DNA from: Deltaproteobacteria bacterium
GTDB taxonomy: Bacteria > Desulfobacterota > Desulfobacteria > Desulfobacterales > Desulfobacteraceae
Direction: 5' to 3'
NCBI GenBank assembly: GCA_013151635.1
Contig: JAADHV010000031.1
Location: 1-60,233, forward strand
DNA: 60,233 nucleotides
How positions within the stretch are numbered: the first letter of the stretch is position 1; each line of letters begins with the position of its first letter. This document shows positions 44,134 to 53,735 of this stretch, piece after piece. The notes beneath the pieces are model-generated. The model did no database searches and was not told the DNA's origin. It was given only the letters and a program-made list of their open reading frames with translations. Both the position numbers and the translations under genes were made by a program.

Positions 44134-45099
44134 ATGAAGCACTTATTATTCATCATTATCCCGTTTGCCTGGTTCACTATTTTAACTTGTGGTGATAAAG
44201 GTTTAAGTTCGTCAAATGCCGGGCAGCGCCATGATGGCGCTTACAAGCTAAATACAGGCCTTTCAGGAAGCCTGCAGAACCCTGCGTTTTCCCCTGACGG
44301 CAAGTCCGTTGTCTTTACCAGATTTCATGATGGATATAATAAAGGCAGTTCTGATCTGTATGTCTATCATCTTAAAACTAAAAAGCTCAAGCCTCTGGTC
44401 TCAGACGGCAGCAGCAATGTAAATCTTCCGGGTTCCGCCTGGAATGATAAAATCAACGCCGTGGTATTTTCTTCAGACAGAGAGCCGCATGATGAGATAT
44501 TTCTTATTTCTGATACAGGAGGAACAACAGGGGATGAAATCCAGCTGACCAATAGACAGGACAAACAATCTTATGAACCGGCATTTTCCCCTGCCGGACA
44601 ATGGATTGTTTTTGAATCCCACAATATAGATGCAAAAAATAATGGTGTTATAACAAAATATAAAATTGACGGAAGTTCAGGCTATATTGATTTGACGGCA
44701 TCCGGCGAAAATGCCGGGCAGCCGGATTGGTCGCCCGCTGGAGACAAGATTCTTTACCAAAAGGAAAATAACGGAAAATGGGCGATTTGGACGATGGATA
44801 TTTTCGGCAGGAATAAGACAATGATCACAAGTCTTAACGAAAGTAATACTGATGCGGTTTTTTCCCAGGACGGACAATGGATTATTTACAGTTCTGAAAA
44901 CGATAATGTAAAATCAGCCAATATTTATAAAATTCCTTCCAACGGTGGAGTACCGACCCGGATTACCAGGTCTGAAGCCTATGATGGCGCCCCATCCATA
45001 TCTCCGGATGGAACAAAAATCGCATTTGAATCAATATACGGAAATCCGGAGGAATCAAACGGAACTGCAATATGGATACTCAATATTCCCGGCACTTGA
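44134..45099 (+). CDS. Exported TolB-like (PD40) beta-propeller protein
   Basis: 321 residues. Signal peptide at 1-18; the site ILTC could be a lipobox, though Thr at -1 is unusual. Then about five to six PD40 blades, each with the pattern (P)xFSPDGxxIxFxS: NPAFSPDGKSVVFTR, EPAFSPAGQWIVFES, QPDWSPAGDKILYQ, DAVFSQDGQWIIYSS, APSISPDGTKIAFES. TolB-like propellers scaffold proteins in the periplasm. It is likely co-transcribed with the penicillin-acylase-like gene, so it may be a partner of it. ATG at 44134. Confidence 0.82.
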   Translation: MKHLLFIIIPFAWFTILTCGDKGLSSSNAGQRHDGAYKLNTGLSGSLQNPAFSPDGKSVVFTRFHDGYNKGSSDLYVYHLKTKKLKPLVSDGSSNVNLPGSAWNDKINAVVFSSDREPHDEIFLISDTGGTTGDEIQLTNRQDKQSYEPAFSPAGQWIVFESHNIDAKNNGVITKYKIDGSSGYIDLTASGENAGQPDWSPAGDKILYQKENNGKWAIWTMDIFGRNKTMITSLNESNTDAVFSQDGQWIIYSSENDNVKSANIYKIPSNGGVPTRITRSEAYDGAPSISPDGTKIAFESIYGNPEESNGTAIWILNIPGT

Positions 45100-45132
45100 A
45101 TTTTTTTTTCAAATCAGGTATTTTTACGCCAA

Positions 45133-45208
45133 GCCAATGTAGCTCAGATGGCAGAGCAGCTCACTCGTAATGAGCAGGTCAACGGTTCGAATCCGTTCAT
45201 TGGCTCCA
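45133..45208 (+). tRNA. tRNA-Thr (anticodon CGT)
   Basis: The acceptor arms GCCAATG and CATTGGC pair. D-stem GCTC/GAGC, anticodon stem GCTCA/TGAGC around loop CTCGTAA (anticodon CGT, reads ACG), and T-arm AACGG-TTCGAAT-CCGTT complete the cloverleaf. Discriminator T and an encoded CCA (45206-45208) end it. A poly-T/poly-A palindrome follows and may terminate transcription. Confidence 0.95.
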
Positions 45209-45360
45209 GACTTTTTTTAAAAAAAGATAAACTGGCAGCAATGAATGTGAGACGTTGGGGCATAAAATTTTCATGGTTTTGTTCAACTCACTGATGATCA
45301 TCTTGACAAGACACTTATTTCAAGTTATTTAAAATAGCTTTTAAAATAAAAGAACAGTTA

Positions 45361-45783
45361 ATGACCAAGAATTTTAGCCACATACTCCAATCCATCTTTT
45401 TTTCATGGATTATTTTTCTGGGGTTCATCTATGCCCAGGCAGATTGTTACGGATTTTTGTACAGCGTCCATTTTCAAGAGTTCTCCCAGGACTCAGAGGC
45501 TAAAGCTGATTTATTAAACCTGTCAAATGTGGTTCACCACCAGAATTCACATATCTTTATCAACCATAATCAAGATAATTGTTGCACAAAAGCCTCGTGT
45601 GACTACCAGGGGAAAATTTCCTACAACAGCCACTTTTCCGGAATTAAAAACCAGCCTGAACATATTGCAAATGCCGGTGCCGCTACATTTAATGCGATCG
45701 GCACCTTAAATCCGATCTTTAACCAGTTTAGATTTTCACAGACTGTTTCAATATATATCCTTACTCAATCTTTTCTTTGTTAG
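45361..45783 (+). CDS. Small exported protein with C-terminal QSFLC motif (A)
   Basis: 140 residues. Signal peptide at 1-25 (SIFFSWIIFLGFIYAQA). The mature part holds a His-rich patch (NVVHHQNSHIFINHNQDN) next to CCTKASC, and ends in IYILTQSFLC with a cysteine as the very last residue. No known family is recognised. The same ending is found in the next gene. A metal- or redox-linked role in the periplasm is suggested only by the His/Cys residues. The two genes lie before cytochrome c maturation genes. Confidence 0.55.
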   Translation: MTKNFSHILQSIFFSWIIFLGFIYAQADCYGFLYSVHFQEFSQDSEAKADLLNLSNVVHHQNSHIFINHNQDNCCTKASCDYQGKISYNSHFSGIKNQPEHIANAGAATFNAIGTLNPIFNQFRFSQTVSIYILTQSFLC

Positions 45784-45869
45784 CCTGCCACAAGTGTCCC
45801 AACCTGCCTGAAAGACCACTGTCAGAAGAAATTTAATTGTAAAAAAGATTTGTCCGGGGATAAAAGTGT

Positions 45870-46397
45870 ATGGATATCAATTATGGATGTTTCTCAACTT
45901 CAGGAAACTATAATTCCATGAAGGAACGGATAATACAATTCCAGGCAAAAAGAATGAATGATTCAGCATCTGCCGGTACCAGCAGAGCTTTGTCCCAATA
46001 TTGCATTGCATTTATTTTATTCTGGATCATTACAAGTGGTGCTGTACAGGCAGGGCTGTCATGTACCTGCAATATTACCAGGACTTGTATTCCTTCCCTT
46101 AAAAAATCAAAAATTTCAGATGATCCTGTTTTAATATATAGATCCTCAACAGGTCACAATGTACTGCCTTTTTCTCCTGAGCCTGAATGGCCATGCTGCC
46201 AAAAGGAAAATAATAAAAACCAGGCCATTAAAAATCAATTCCGCTTGACTTCATTTGATATTTTCCCAACCCTTTTTTTAAAAAATAAAAACAAAGTGTA
46301 CCATGCTGATGGAAAAACATCAGAGACAATGGGAAACACTGAAAAACCTGTTAAGACAATCCCTATTTATACCTTTATACAATCATTTCTATGTTAA
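45870..46397 (+). CDS. Small exported protein with C-terminal QSFLC motif (B)
   Basis: 175 residues from ATG at 45870; in-frame ATGs at 45918 or 45954 would give a shorter signal peptide. The hydrophobic segment YCIAFILFWIITSGAVQAG is a signal peptide. The mature part has TCNITRTC and PCCQKEN cysteine groups and ends in PIYTFIQSFLC. It shares the CC pair and the ending (IY-x3-QSFLC) with the preceding protein, but little else, so the two are distant paralogues. No known domain was recognised. Confidence 0.55.
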   Translation: MDINYGCFSTSGNYNSMKERIIQFQAKRMNDSASAGTSRALSQYCIAFILFWIITSGAVQAGLSCTCNITRTCIPSLKKSKISDDPVLIYRSSTGHNVLPFSPEPEWPCCQKENNKNQAIKNQFRLTSFDIFPTLFLKNKNKVYHADGKTSETMGNTEKPVKTIPIYTFIQSFLC

Positions 46398-46466
46398 ACC
46401 CGTTCGTTTTATGAAAATCAGGCACTATTTGTTGACATTAATCAGTTTGTTTTTAAAGGAATAAAT

Positions 46467-47072
46467 ATGAGCAAAAAAAATATAGAATTAAAACCGGGAG
46501 GAGAATCCCGGCAAAGGACTTTGGTTATCGGCCTTGTCTGCCTGTTTATAGGATTTTTCATGGGCGTTGGATTTACAACTTATAAAATAAATCGAACCCA
46601 AAAGGCAGTTTCCGGCAGCAACCCTTCTGTTGATTATGAAAAAAAAGCCAGTTCCCTTGAGGCCCAGGTAGCTCAGAATCCTGAAAACACCTCTGCGTGG
46701 ACTCAATTGGGGGACGTATATTATGATACTGATCAATATTCTAAAGCTGTTGAAGCCTATAAGAAATCATTGGCGCTTTATCCTGAAAATGCAGATGTAC
46801 TGACAGATCTTGGCGTTATGTACCGGCGCAGTGGCCGGCCTGGAATGGCCATTAAGTCTTTTGACAAGGCAATTTCCATTGATCATAAACATGAAGCTGC
46901 CAGATTCAACAAGGGCATTGTATTGATGCATGATCTCAATCAGAAGGAAAAAGCCCTGAAAGTCTGGGAAGAGCTGCTTGAGATCAATCCCATTGCCATG
47001 GTTGGAAAAGACCAAAGCCTGGACCAGTTGATTAAGCACTACAAAGAACATAAAAAAAATACTTCTGAATAA
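46467..47072 (+). CDS. Membrane-anchored TPR protein (CcmH/NrfG-like)
   Basis: 201 residues. One N-terminal membrane helix (LVIGLVCLFIGFFMGVGF) is followed by a linker and about three TPR units (ENTSAWTQLGDVYYDTDQYSKAVEAYKKSL, then ENADVLTDLGVMYRRSG and HEAARFNKGIVLMHD). CcmH/NrfG-like TPR proteins present apocytochromes for haem attachment. AAGGA precedes ATG at 46467. ResB follows after 11 bp and CcsA after that, so it is probably part of the System II maturation set. Confidence 0.8.
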   Translation: MSKKNIELKPGGESRQRTLVIGLVCLFIGFFMGVGFTTYKINRTQKAVSGSNPSVDYEKKASSLEAQVAQNPENTSAWTQLGDVYYDTDQYSKAVEAYKKSLALYPENADVLTDLGVMYRRSGRPGMAIKSFDKAISIDHKHEAARFNKGIVLMHDLNQKEKALKVWEELLEINPIAMVGKDQSLDQLIKHYKEHKKNTSE

Positions 47073-47083
47073 GGATATTTAGT

Positions 47084-48442
47084 ATGCAAACAAATAATAA
47101 ACCAAAGCCATCCAAAAATCCCTTGTGGCTGTTGTTCACCTCTGTAAAATTTACGGTTACCGTGCTGCTTCTTCTGGCAATCACCTCTGCTGCCGGAACC
47201 ATCATTCCCCAGAATGGAAGCCCGGAAAATTATATCCAGGCATACGGAAAATTCGGTTTCACCCTGATACAGGTGCTGGACCTGTTTAACATGTACCATT
47301 CATGGTGGTTCAGGACGCTTATCGGGCTTTTAATCATCAATATCATAATCTGCACCATTCATCGCTGGCCAACAACGTGGAAACTGGTTGTTTCAACCGG
47401 GTTCAAACCTGAATCCCTGTCAAGAAAAAAGCCCATGCAGGAGTTTACAACCAAGGGAACAGAAGGAAACCTGGAATCTTTATACACTTCGTTTATGAAA
47501 AAACAATACCAGGTTAAAGTAGATACAATTAAGGATGGTTTCAGGATTTACGGTGAAAAAGGCCGCTGGTCAAGGCTTGGTGTCCCTATTGTTCACTTTA
47601 GTGTTGTATTGATCCTGGCAGGGGCGCTTGTGGGGTCTTTCTTTGGATTTGACGGTTATGTCAATATCCCTGAAGGCGGCTCAGCAGACAGGATCCAGCT
47701 TCGTGACAGTGACCGGACAAAGGCCCTGGGTTTTGAAGTGGTCTGTAAAGATTTTAGTATCAGTTACTATGATTCCGGTGCTGTAAAAGAGTACCGCTCA
47801 GCCTTGCAGTTAAAAGAGGATGGGAAAATAATCCTTGAAAAGGATATCATTGTTAATGACCCTTTAAGATACAAGGGTATCAATTTTTTCCAATCCAGCT
47901 ATGGCTCTCTTCCGCCGGAAAACCTTGAGTTAAAAATTATGTCCAGGGATTCCAAAAAAATACAAAAGTACAAGACAAAAATCGGGAAAACCATTGAATT
48001 GCCGGGAAACGCAGGACAGTTTTTAATAAAAAAATTTAACCGGGATTTTCATTTCAGGAATGTGGAACTTGGCCAGGCAATCGAAGGCGAACTTTTCCTT
48101 ACCAATGCCAAACCTGTAAACATTGCCCTGCCTTTCAGGTTTCCAACCTTTGACAAGATGCGCAAAGGTCAATGGGTAATAACAATTGAAAGCCATGACA
48201 ATAGATACTACACCGGGCTCCAGGTAACCCGCGACCCTGGCGTGTTCCTTGTTTATCTGGGCTTTATATTGATTCTAACGGGCTGCTGGGTTGTTTTTTT
48301 CAGTTCCCATAAAAAAATTCTTGTAGAAGTTACAAGTTCTTCAAAAAACAGCCAGGTGAAAATATTCGGTGCCACCACCCGGAATAAAATGGATTTTGGC
48401 CAGCAGATTGAAAAGCTTGCAGGCTCTATGAAACAATTATAA
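47084..48442 (+). CDS. resB: ResB/Ccs1, cytochrome c maturation protein
   Basis: 452 residues. ResB layout: membrane helices at about 15-35, 70-90 and 165-185, a large periplasmic domain, and one near 385-405. Markers are FTSVKFTVTVLLLLAITSAAGTIIPQN and RIYGEKGRWSRLGVPIVHFSVVLI. With CcsA it forms the System II haem transporter and ligase that attaches haem to c-type cytochromes outside the cytoplasm. CcsA starts 16 bp downstream. Confidence 0.9.
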   Translation: MQTNNKPKPSKNPLWLLFTSVKFTVTVLLLLAITSAAGTIIPQNGSPENYIQAYGKFGFTLIQVLDLFNMYHSWWFRTLIGLLIINIIICTIHRWPTTWKLVVSTGFKPESLSRKKPMQEFTTKGTEGNLESLYTSFMKKQYQVKVDTIKDGFRIYGEKGRWSRLGVPIVHFSVVLILAGALVGSFFGFDGYVNIPEGGSADRIQLRDSDRTKALGFEVVCKDFSISYYDSGAVKEYRSALQLKEDGKIILEKDIIVNDPLRYKGINFFQSSYGSLPPENLELKIMSRDSKKIQKYKTKIGKTIELPGNAGQFLIKKFNRDFHFRNVELGQAIEGELFLTNAKPVNIALPFRFPTFDKMRKGQWVITIESHDNRYYTGLQVTRDPGVFLVYLGFILILTGCWVVFFSSHKKILVEVTSSSKNSQVKIFGATTRNKMDFGQQIEKLAGSMKQL

Positions 48443-48458
48443 ATATGAGGTTTTTCAA

Positions 48459-49295
48459 ATGAATAGTTCTTTTATACTATCTGTGACAACATTTGTGTAT
48501 GGTGCGGCCGGCTTTATTTATCTGGCAGTTTGGATTTTTAATATAAAATCAATGGAGCGGTTAGCAACCGGAACGGTTATAATTGGAATCTGTGGAAATA
48601 TTGCAGGCCTTTTGTTCAGATGGAAAGAATCCTATGACCTTGGAATAGGCCATGCACCGCTTTCCAATCTATATGAATCCCTTGTTTTCTTTGCCCTGGT
48701 TATTGCTGTGCTCTATCTTGTATTGGAAAAAAAATACAACCTGAAAACAATTGGGGCATTTGCGCTTCCCATGGCCTTTATTTCCATGGCGTATGCATCC
48801 CTTTCCCCTAAAATCGGGGAGGTGATCCAGCCATTGCTGCCGGCATTAAAAAGCAATTGGCTCATTGCCCACGTAATCACCTGTTTCATAGGGTATGCTG
48901 CTTTTGCACTGGCCTTTGGGATCGGCTTGATGTTTCTGGTCACTTTATCGGAAAAAACATATCATCAAGGTCTTTTATCACGGGTTCCTGAAAAAAAAAT
49001 ATTGGATGAATTGATGCATAAAATGGTAATGTTCGGGTTCCTGTTCCTGACCGGTGGTATTATTTCCGGAGCTGTCTGGGCCAACTCTGCCTGGGGACGT
49101 TACTGGGGATGGGATCCTAAGGAAACCTGGTCTCTGATCACCTGGTTCATATATGCCACCTTGTTACATGTCAGGTTTATGAAGGGGTGGAGAGGCAAGC
49201 GTATTGCTGTTTTTACAATCATTGGATTTATTGCGGTTCTTTTTACCTATTTTGGAGTTAATTACCTGCCCGGGCTCCACAGCTATGGGTCTTAA
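48459..49295 (+). CDS. ccsA: CcsA, cytochrome c biogenesis protein (haem handling)
   Basis: 278 residues with eight membrane helices. The tryptophan-rich WWD motif is present: WANSAWGRYWGWDPKETWSLITW. Flanking and internal histidines (LIAHV; LLHVRF; LPGLHSYG) fit haem ligands. It pairs with ResB to export haem and ligate it to apocytochromes. GAGG lies 8 bases before ATG at 48459. Confidence 0.92.
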   Translation: MNSSFILSVTTFVYGAAGFIYLAVWIFNIKSMERLATGTVIIGICGNIAGLLFRWKESYDLGIGHAPLSNLYESLVFFALVIAVLYLVLEKKYNLKTIGAFALPMAFISMAYASLSPKIGEVIQPLLPALKSNWLIAHVITCFIGYAAFALAFGIGLMFLVTLSEKTYHQGLLSRVPEKKILDELMHKMVMFGFLFLTGGIISGAVWANSAWGRYWGWDPKETWSLITWFIYATLLHVRFMKGWRGKRIAVFTIIGFIAVLFTYFGVNYLPGLHSYGS

Positions 49296-49337
49296 AAAAT
49301 ATAAAAACCATTATCCAAACCGAAAGGATGTTTTGTT

Positions 49338-50696
49338 GTGCGTGGACATATGCTCAATTTAAATATTACAATCAGGCCATTATTTTTCTTTGTCTCACCT
49401 GTGTTCTTACTGGTTGTTATCTGTTTGCGGTCAACATTGCATCCTTTGCCGGTCCTGGCATCCGGCTCAACAAACCCTGAGAATTTATGGATTTACAACA
49501 CTGTTGAAAAAAAATTTGATATTATTGTTATACAAAAATCCATCCAGCTGTTGACTGTATATTCCGTTGGCAGGGACCTTGAAATAATAAAGCAATTTCC
49601 TTGTTCCACCGGAAAGGCAAAAGGGCTCAAAGAAAAAGAAGGAGATGCCAAGACCCCTTCCGGAATTTATTTTGTTACAGGAGAATTTCTTGATAAGGAT
49701 CTCTCTGAAATATATGGATCCAGAGCTTTTCCCCTGGACTATCCCAATGCACTTGACAGGGAAAAAGGCCGTAACGGATCTGCCATATGGCTGCATGGAA
49801 CCAATAAGCCCCTGCAGCCATATCAGACCAACGGGTGTATTGCACTGGAAAACAAAAATATTGATACCCTGAAATCATATATCCGGTTTAACCGCACACC
49901 TGTTATTATAGTAGATACCCTGGGTGATTTTACTGTCAGGAAAAATGACTCCGGACAATTTGGTTTTGCAAAAGATTTGATTTCCCGGAGTAAGAGTCTT
50001 GAATCAGGCACATATCATGACTATCTTGCGTTGTATCACCCGGATTATCTTCCTGATATGGCATGGTGGCCTGCCTGGAACAAAATAAGAATCAGCAATA
50101 AGACCAGCCAACACCCCATGATAAAAAGAGATAATCTTTTTATCATTTCAAATGGACAAAACCCGGTTGCTTTTTTTGACCAGTCTTTGTTTGTCAGCAG
50201 CAAAAAAGTAGCTGTGGGATCTTTGAAATTATTCTTAGCTCCTTATAAAGGTGATCTGCGAATCCTGGCTGAGGAATATCAGCGCACTCCTTTCAAAAAA
50301 AAGGAAATCAAAAAACAGCCTCCGATTATCCTTGCCGGCAACGCCATCCAATTTACACCTGATTTGAATTTAAAAATAAAATCTTTGGTTGACTCATGGC
50401 TGAACGCGTGGGCACAAAAAAAGATTAAAGCATATTCCTCTTTTTATTCAAAGGAATTTAAATCACAAAACAACCAGAATCTTAAGCAGTGGATTGCCTA
50501 TAAAAACAGATTGAATAAAAAATACAAGTATATCAAGGTCATTGGAAAAGACTTGAAAATAAAACCGGACAAAGAAAAAATTTATGTTTACTTTGTCCAG
50601 CGTTATAAAAATAACATATTTACCAATGTTACCAGAAAAACCCTTGTTTTGAAAAAAGAAAAAGGGAAATGGAAAATATTCAGGGAACGGGTTTAG
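49338..50696 (+). CDS. L,D-transpeptidase (YkuD) with C-terminal NTF2-like domain
   Basis: 452 residues, start GTG at 49338 with AGGA 9 bases upstream. A hydrophobic signal segment (PLFFFVSPVFLLVVICL) is followed by the YkuD domain (about 60-190). The catalytic site is IWLHGTNKPLQPYQTNGCIAL, with HG and nucleophile Cys167 (usual SHGCIRL, here TNGCIAL). The last 110 residues (from about 340) look like a small NTF2-like fold, as in other secreted L,D-transpeptidases. It cross-links murein or attaches lipoproteins in the periplasm. Confidence 0.85.
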   Translation: MRGHMLNLNITIRPLFFFVSPVFLLVVICLRSTLHPLPVLASGSTNPENLWIYNTVEKKFDIIVIQKSIQLLTVYSVGRDLEIIKQFPCSTGKAKGLKEKEGDAKTPSGIYFVTGEFLDKDLSEIYGSRAFPLDYPNALDREKGRNGSAIWLHGTNKPLQPYQTNGCIALENKNIDTLKSYIRFNRTPVIIVDTLGDFTVRKNDSGQFGFAKDLISRSKSLESGTYHDYLALYHPDYLPDMAWWPAWNKIRISNKTSQHPMIKRDNLFIISNGQNPVAFFDQSLFVSSKKVAVGSLKLFLAPYKGDLRILAEEYQRTPFKKKEIKKQPPIILAGNAIQFTPDLNLKIKSLVDSWLNAWAQKKIKAYSSFYSKEFKSQNNQNLKQWIAYKNRLNKKYKYIKVIGKDLKIKPDKEKIYVYFVQRYKNNIFTNVTRKTLVLKKEKGKWKIFRERV

Positions 50697-50716
50697 CTGT
50701 TTTAAGACTTTTTAGG

Positions 50717-50732
50717 AACAGGTTCTCCTGTT
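50717..50732. terminator. Small hairpin between convergent genes
   Basis: AACAGG-TTCT-CCTGTT is a perfect 6-bp stem with a tetraloop between the ends of the L,D-transpeptidase and P-type ATPase genes. No T-run follows in either direction, so this call is weak. Confidence 0.3.
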
Positions 50733-50762
50733 GCCAGGATCGTATTCACCAAAAAGAACACA

Positions 50763-52757
50763 CTATTTTAAAATTCTTGTTGCATTCAATATTGCCAGCA
50801 GGGCAACACCCACATCAGCAAATACAGCTTCCCACATGGTGACAATACCAAAGGCACCCATGCCCAGGAACACTGCCTTCACGCCAAGGGCAAACAATAT
50901 GTTCTGCCAGACAATTACCCTTGTTCTTCCGGCAATAGAAACAGCCAGGGGAAGTTTTGAAGGGTCATCACTCATTAAAACGACATCAGCGGCTTCAATT
51001 GCAGCATCTGACCCCAATGCACCCATAGCGATTCCAATATCGGACCGTATAAGTGCCGGCGCATCGTTAATACCATCACCAACAAATGCGGTCAGTTTTC
51101 GCCTGCCTTTGTTTTGGGTAAGCACCTGTTCAAGCTTTTCAACTTTCTGCCGGGGCAAAAGCCCGGCAGAAAATTTTTTAATCCCCAGTTTTCCAGCAAC
51201 AGACATGGCAACTTTTTTACTGTCTCCAGTCAGCATGATCTGCTGCTTTACTCCTGACGTTCTTAAATTTTGAATTGCCTCTTTTGAATCTGGTTTGATT
51301 TCATCTGCAATAATAATATATCCGGCATAAACGGCATCTACTGCCACATGAACCACCGTACCTTCTACATCACCAGGAGGATAGCTTATATCTTTTAACT
51401 GAAGGATTCTTTCATTTCCCACAAGGACCTCACGCCCTTTTATCCTGGCTTTGATCCCGTGACCGGCAATTTCTTCATAGTCTTCAATGTGATTTTCATC
51501 AATATCACCATCAAAGGCCTGAAGGATTGATAAAGCAATAGGATGTCCGGAATGGGTTTCAGCCATTGCAGCATATTCCAAGATTTCATTTTCAGAAAAC
51601 CCGTTACAGGTTACAATTGTTGACACCTTGAAAATACCTTTGGTCAAAGTCCCGGTCTTATCCCAGATAACCGTATGGAGGTGATTCAGTCCCTCGAGAA
51701 AATTTGACCCTTTCACAAGAATACCCTGTTTTGAAGCAGCGCCAATTCCACCGAAAAACCCTAAGGGTATTGAAATTACCAGGGCACAGGGGCAGGAAAT
51801 TACCAGGAAAATCAGGGCTGTATAAATCCATTCTGAAAATGTTTCCACATGACCGAACATCTGTGTAAAAGCTGGAATATTATAAATGACAACTGGCAGA
51901 ACTGCAATAATAACTGCACCAAATACTACAGCCGGAGTATAGTATTTTGCAAATCTGGTGATAAATTTTTCCGTGGGAGCTTTTTTGGTGGAGGCATTTT
52001 CCACCAAGTCAAGGATTTTTGATATGGTGGATTCACTGAACCTTTTTGTTACCCGGACAGTCAACAGGCCTGTTTTGTTAATCATTCCGGAAAGTACGGG
52101 TTCATTCGCCCTTACACTTCTTGGAATTGATTCTCCGGTCAAAGCTGATGTGTCCATCATGGAGGTCCCTTGTAAGACTATGCCGTCCAGGGGTATTCTT
52201 TCACCTGGTTTAACAAGAATGATATCATCAATATTCACAGTATCGGGATCAACTTTTTTTGTTTCACCATCCAATTGAATATTTGCATAATCAGGGCGTA
52301 TTTCCAGTAATGACTTAATGGAGCGGCGGGAGCGGTTCAAAGCCACATCCTGGAACATTTCTCCTACTTTGAAAAAGAGCATCACAGCAACAGCTTCAGG
52401 AAATTCTTTGATTGCAAAGGCACCCAGTGTAGCAATAGTCATTAAAAAAAACTCATCAAAAACCTGACCGCGCAGAATATTTTTCACAGCAGAAAGCACA
52501 ACATCCCAGGCAATAAGGAGATAGCTTGCAAAAAACAATACAAAACTCCACCAGGCTGGCAGGTCAAGTATGAGTGCAACAACATAAAGTCCACACCCGG
52601 GTCCAAGTTTCATTACCTGTTTTTTTAAACTGAAGTCTTCCCCAGGTTTTTCAAGACCGTGTTCATGCCCGCACCCGCAGCCGGAATGATTTGAATGCTG
52701 ATCCTGAAAGTTTGTTTTCAAAGGTTCCTTCATAATATTGATGGATTTATTTTTCAT
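50763..52757 (-). CDS. P1B-type heavy-metal ATPase (Zn/Cd/Pb type)
   Basis: 664 residues. The P-type core is intact: DKTGTLTKG (phosphorylated Asp), TGES in the A-domain, and MLTGD/GDGINDAPAL. The membrane metal site CPCALVIS followed by IPLG, with DVGVALLAILNATR in the last helix, is the pattern of Zn/Cd/Pb exporters (CadA/ZntA) rather than Cu pumps. No HMA domain is present; instead the N-terminus is a short His/Cys-rich stretch (HSNHSGCGCGHEHG, about 21-34). ATG at 52757 follows GGGAG. It would export soft divalent metals. Confidence 0.9.
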   Translation of the reverse strand: MKNKSINIMKEPLKTNFQDQHSNHSGCGCGHEHGLEKPGEDFSLKKQVMKLGPGCGLYVVALILDLPAWWSFVLFFASYLLIAWDVVLSAVKNILRGQVFDEFFLMTIATLGAFAIKEFPEAVAVMLFFKVGEMFQDVALNRSRRSIKSLLEIRPDYANIQLDGETKKVDPDTVNIDDIILVKPGERIPLDGIVLQGTSMMDTSALTGESIPRSVRANEPVLSGMINKTGLLTVRVTKRFSESTISKILDLVENASTKKAPTEKFITRFAKYYTPAVVFGAVIIAVLPVVIYNIPAFTQMFGHVETFSEWIYTALIFLVISCPCALVISIPLGFFGGIGAASKQGILVKGSNFLEGLNHLHTVIWDKTGTLTKGIFKVSTIVTCNGFSENEILEYAAMAETHSGHPIALSILQAFDGDIDENHIEDYEEIAGHGIKARIKGREVLVGNERILQLKDISYPPGDVEGTVVHVAVDAVYAGYIIIADEIKPDSKEAIQNLRTSGVKQQIMLTGDSKKVAMSVAGKLGIKKFSAGLLPRQKVEKLEQVLTQNKGRRKLTAFVGDGINDAPALIRSDIGIAMGALGSDAAIEAADVVLMSDDPSKLPLAVSIAGRTRVIVWQNILFALGVKAVFLGMGAFGIVTMWEAVFADVGVALLAILNATRILK

Positions 52758-52802
52758 TACGGCTCCCTTGCATAGTTATCTGTTCTCAAAAAGCCTGAGA
52801 TT

Positions 52803-53735
52803 TTAGCCGGCCTGGTGAAAAGTGCGGCGGTATTTTCCCGGACCCATGCCAAGATAGCGTTTAAATGTTTTGCTGAAAGCTGCCTCACTTTCATATCCGA
52901 CTTGTTCTGTTGCTTCGGATAGAGAACTATTTGGGTTCTTTAAGTAATTTGCCGCTGTATGCATTCTCCATCGGGTTAGGTACTTAAACGGTGATTCCCC
53001 GATAACCTGCTTGAATTTTGCCGAAAATGATGCATGGGACATTCCAACAGTTCCGGAAAGAGAGTTGAGGTTCCAGGGCTTCTCAGGGTTGAGATGGATA
53101 TATTCCAGGGCGCTTCCGATTTGAGGATCTTTCAGCCCTGCAAGCCAACCCCGTCTGTTATTTACTGGGTTGTCAATGTATTGACGAATGATCTGGATGA
53201 ACAAAATATCAGCCAGACGGGTGATAACCGTTTGTGAACCGGGCTGACCCGAATCAGCCTCACTATAAATAAAATTGAGCGTCGTTTCAAGCCAGGGTAC
53301 AGAACCGCCTTCTTCCCCTTTAATATAAATAAATGATGGAAGTACAGATAACAGTGGATGCACCTCACCACGATCAAACTCAAAATATCCGCAAAGCAAT
53401 GTGGTGGATGTGCCTTGGCCACCAATGATCAGTGGTCCTTTTTCACATGGTTTCAGTTTCTCCTTCCACTCGTTTAAAGAGACAGGCTTTGTATTCAGCT
53501 GGTCACTTAAAATATGCGCATGGCCATGAGGTAAGACAATAAGATCTCCGCTGGCCATTAAAAGCGGTTCGCCCATTCCTTCCATTTGAAACCAGCTGCT
53601 TCCGCGCCTGATAAAATGAAATTGAGCCACATCCATTTTATCAAATTGCATGGACCATGGAGCCCTAGCCTCTGTCCGGCACCACAGGCTGCCTGACAGG
53701 TGAAGAGAGTGAAGAATAGATGATAATATGTCCAT
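52803..53735 (-). CDS. AraC-family transcriptional regulator with cupin sensor domain
   Basis: 310 residues. N-terminal cupin-like AraC_binding domain (about 15-190; LPHGHAH metal-type segment). The C-terminal double helix-turn-helix spans residues about 210-310: AGLKDPQIGSALEYIH, GTVGMSHASFSAKFK, GYESEAAFSKTFKRYLGMGPGKYRR. It is divergent from the ferredoxin-nitroreductase gene 248 bp away and probably controls it. Confidence 0.88.
   Translation of the reverse strand: MDILSSILHSLHLSGSLWCRTEARAPWSMQFDKMDVAQFHFIRRGSSWFQMEGMGEPLLMASGDLIVLPHGHAHILSDQLNTKPVSLNEWKEKLKPCEKGPLIIGGQGTSTTLLCGYFEFDRGEVHPLLSVLPSFIYIKGEEGGSVPWLETTLNFIYSEADSGQPGSQTVITRLADILFIQIIRQYIDNPVNNRRGWLAGLKDPQIGSALEYIHLNPEKPWNLNSLSGTVGMSHASFSAKFKQVIGESPFKYLTRWRMHTAANYLKNPNSSLSEATEQVGYESEAAFSKTFKRYLGMGPGKYRRTFHQAG

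Noticed and set aside
45786-45800. ACAAGTGTCCCA resembling half of the sigma-54 enhancer sites
   Set aside because: Only the right half matches and no sigma-54 promoter was found next to it.
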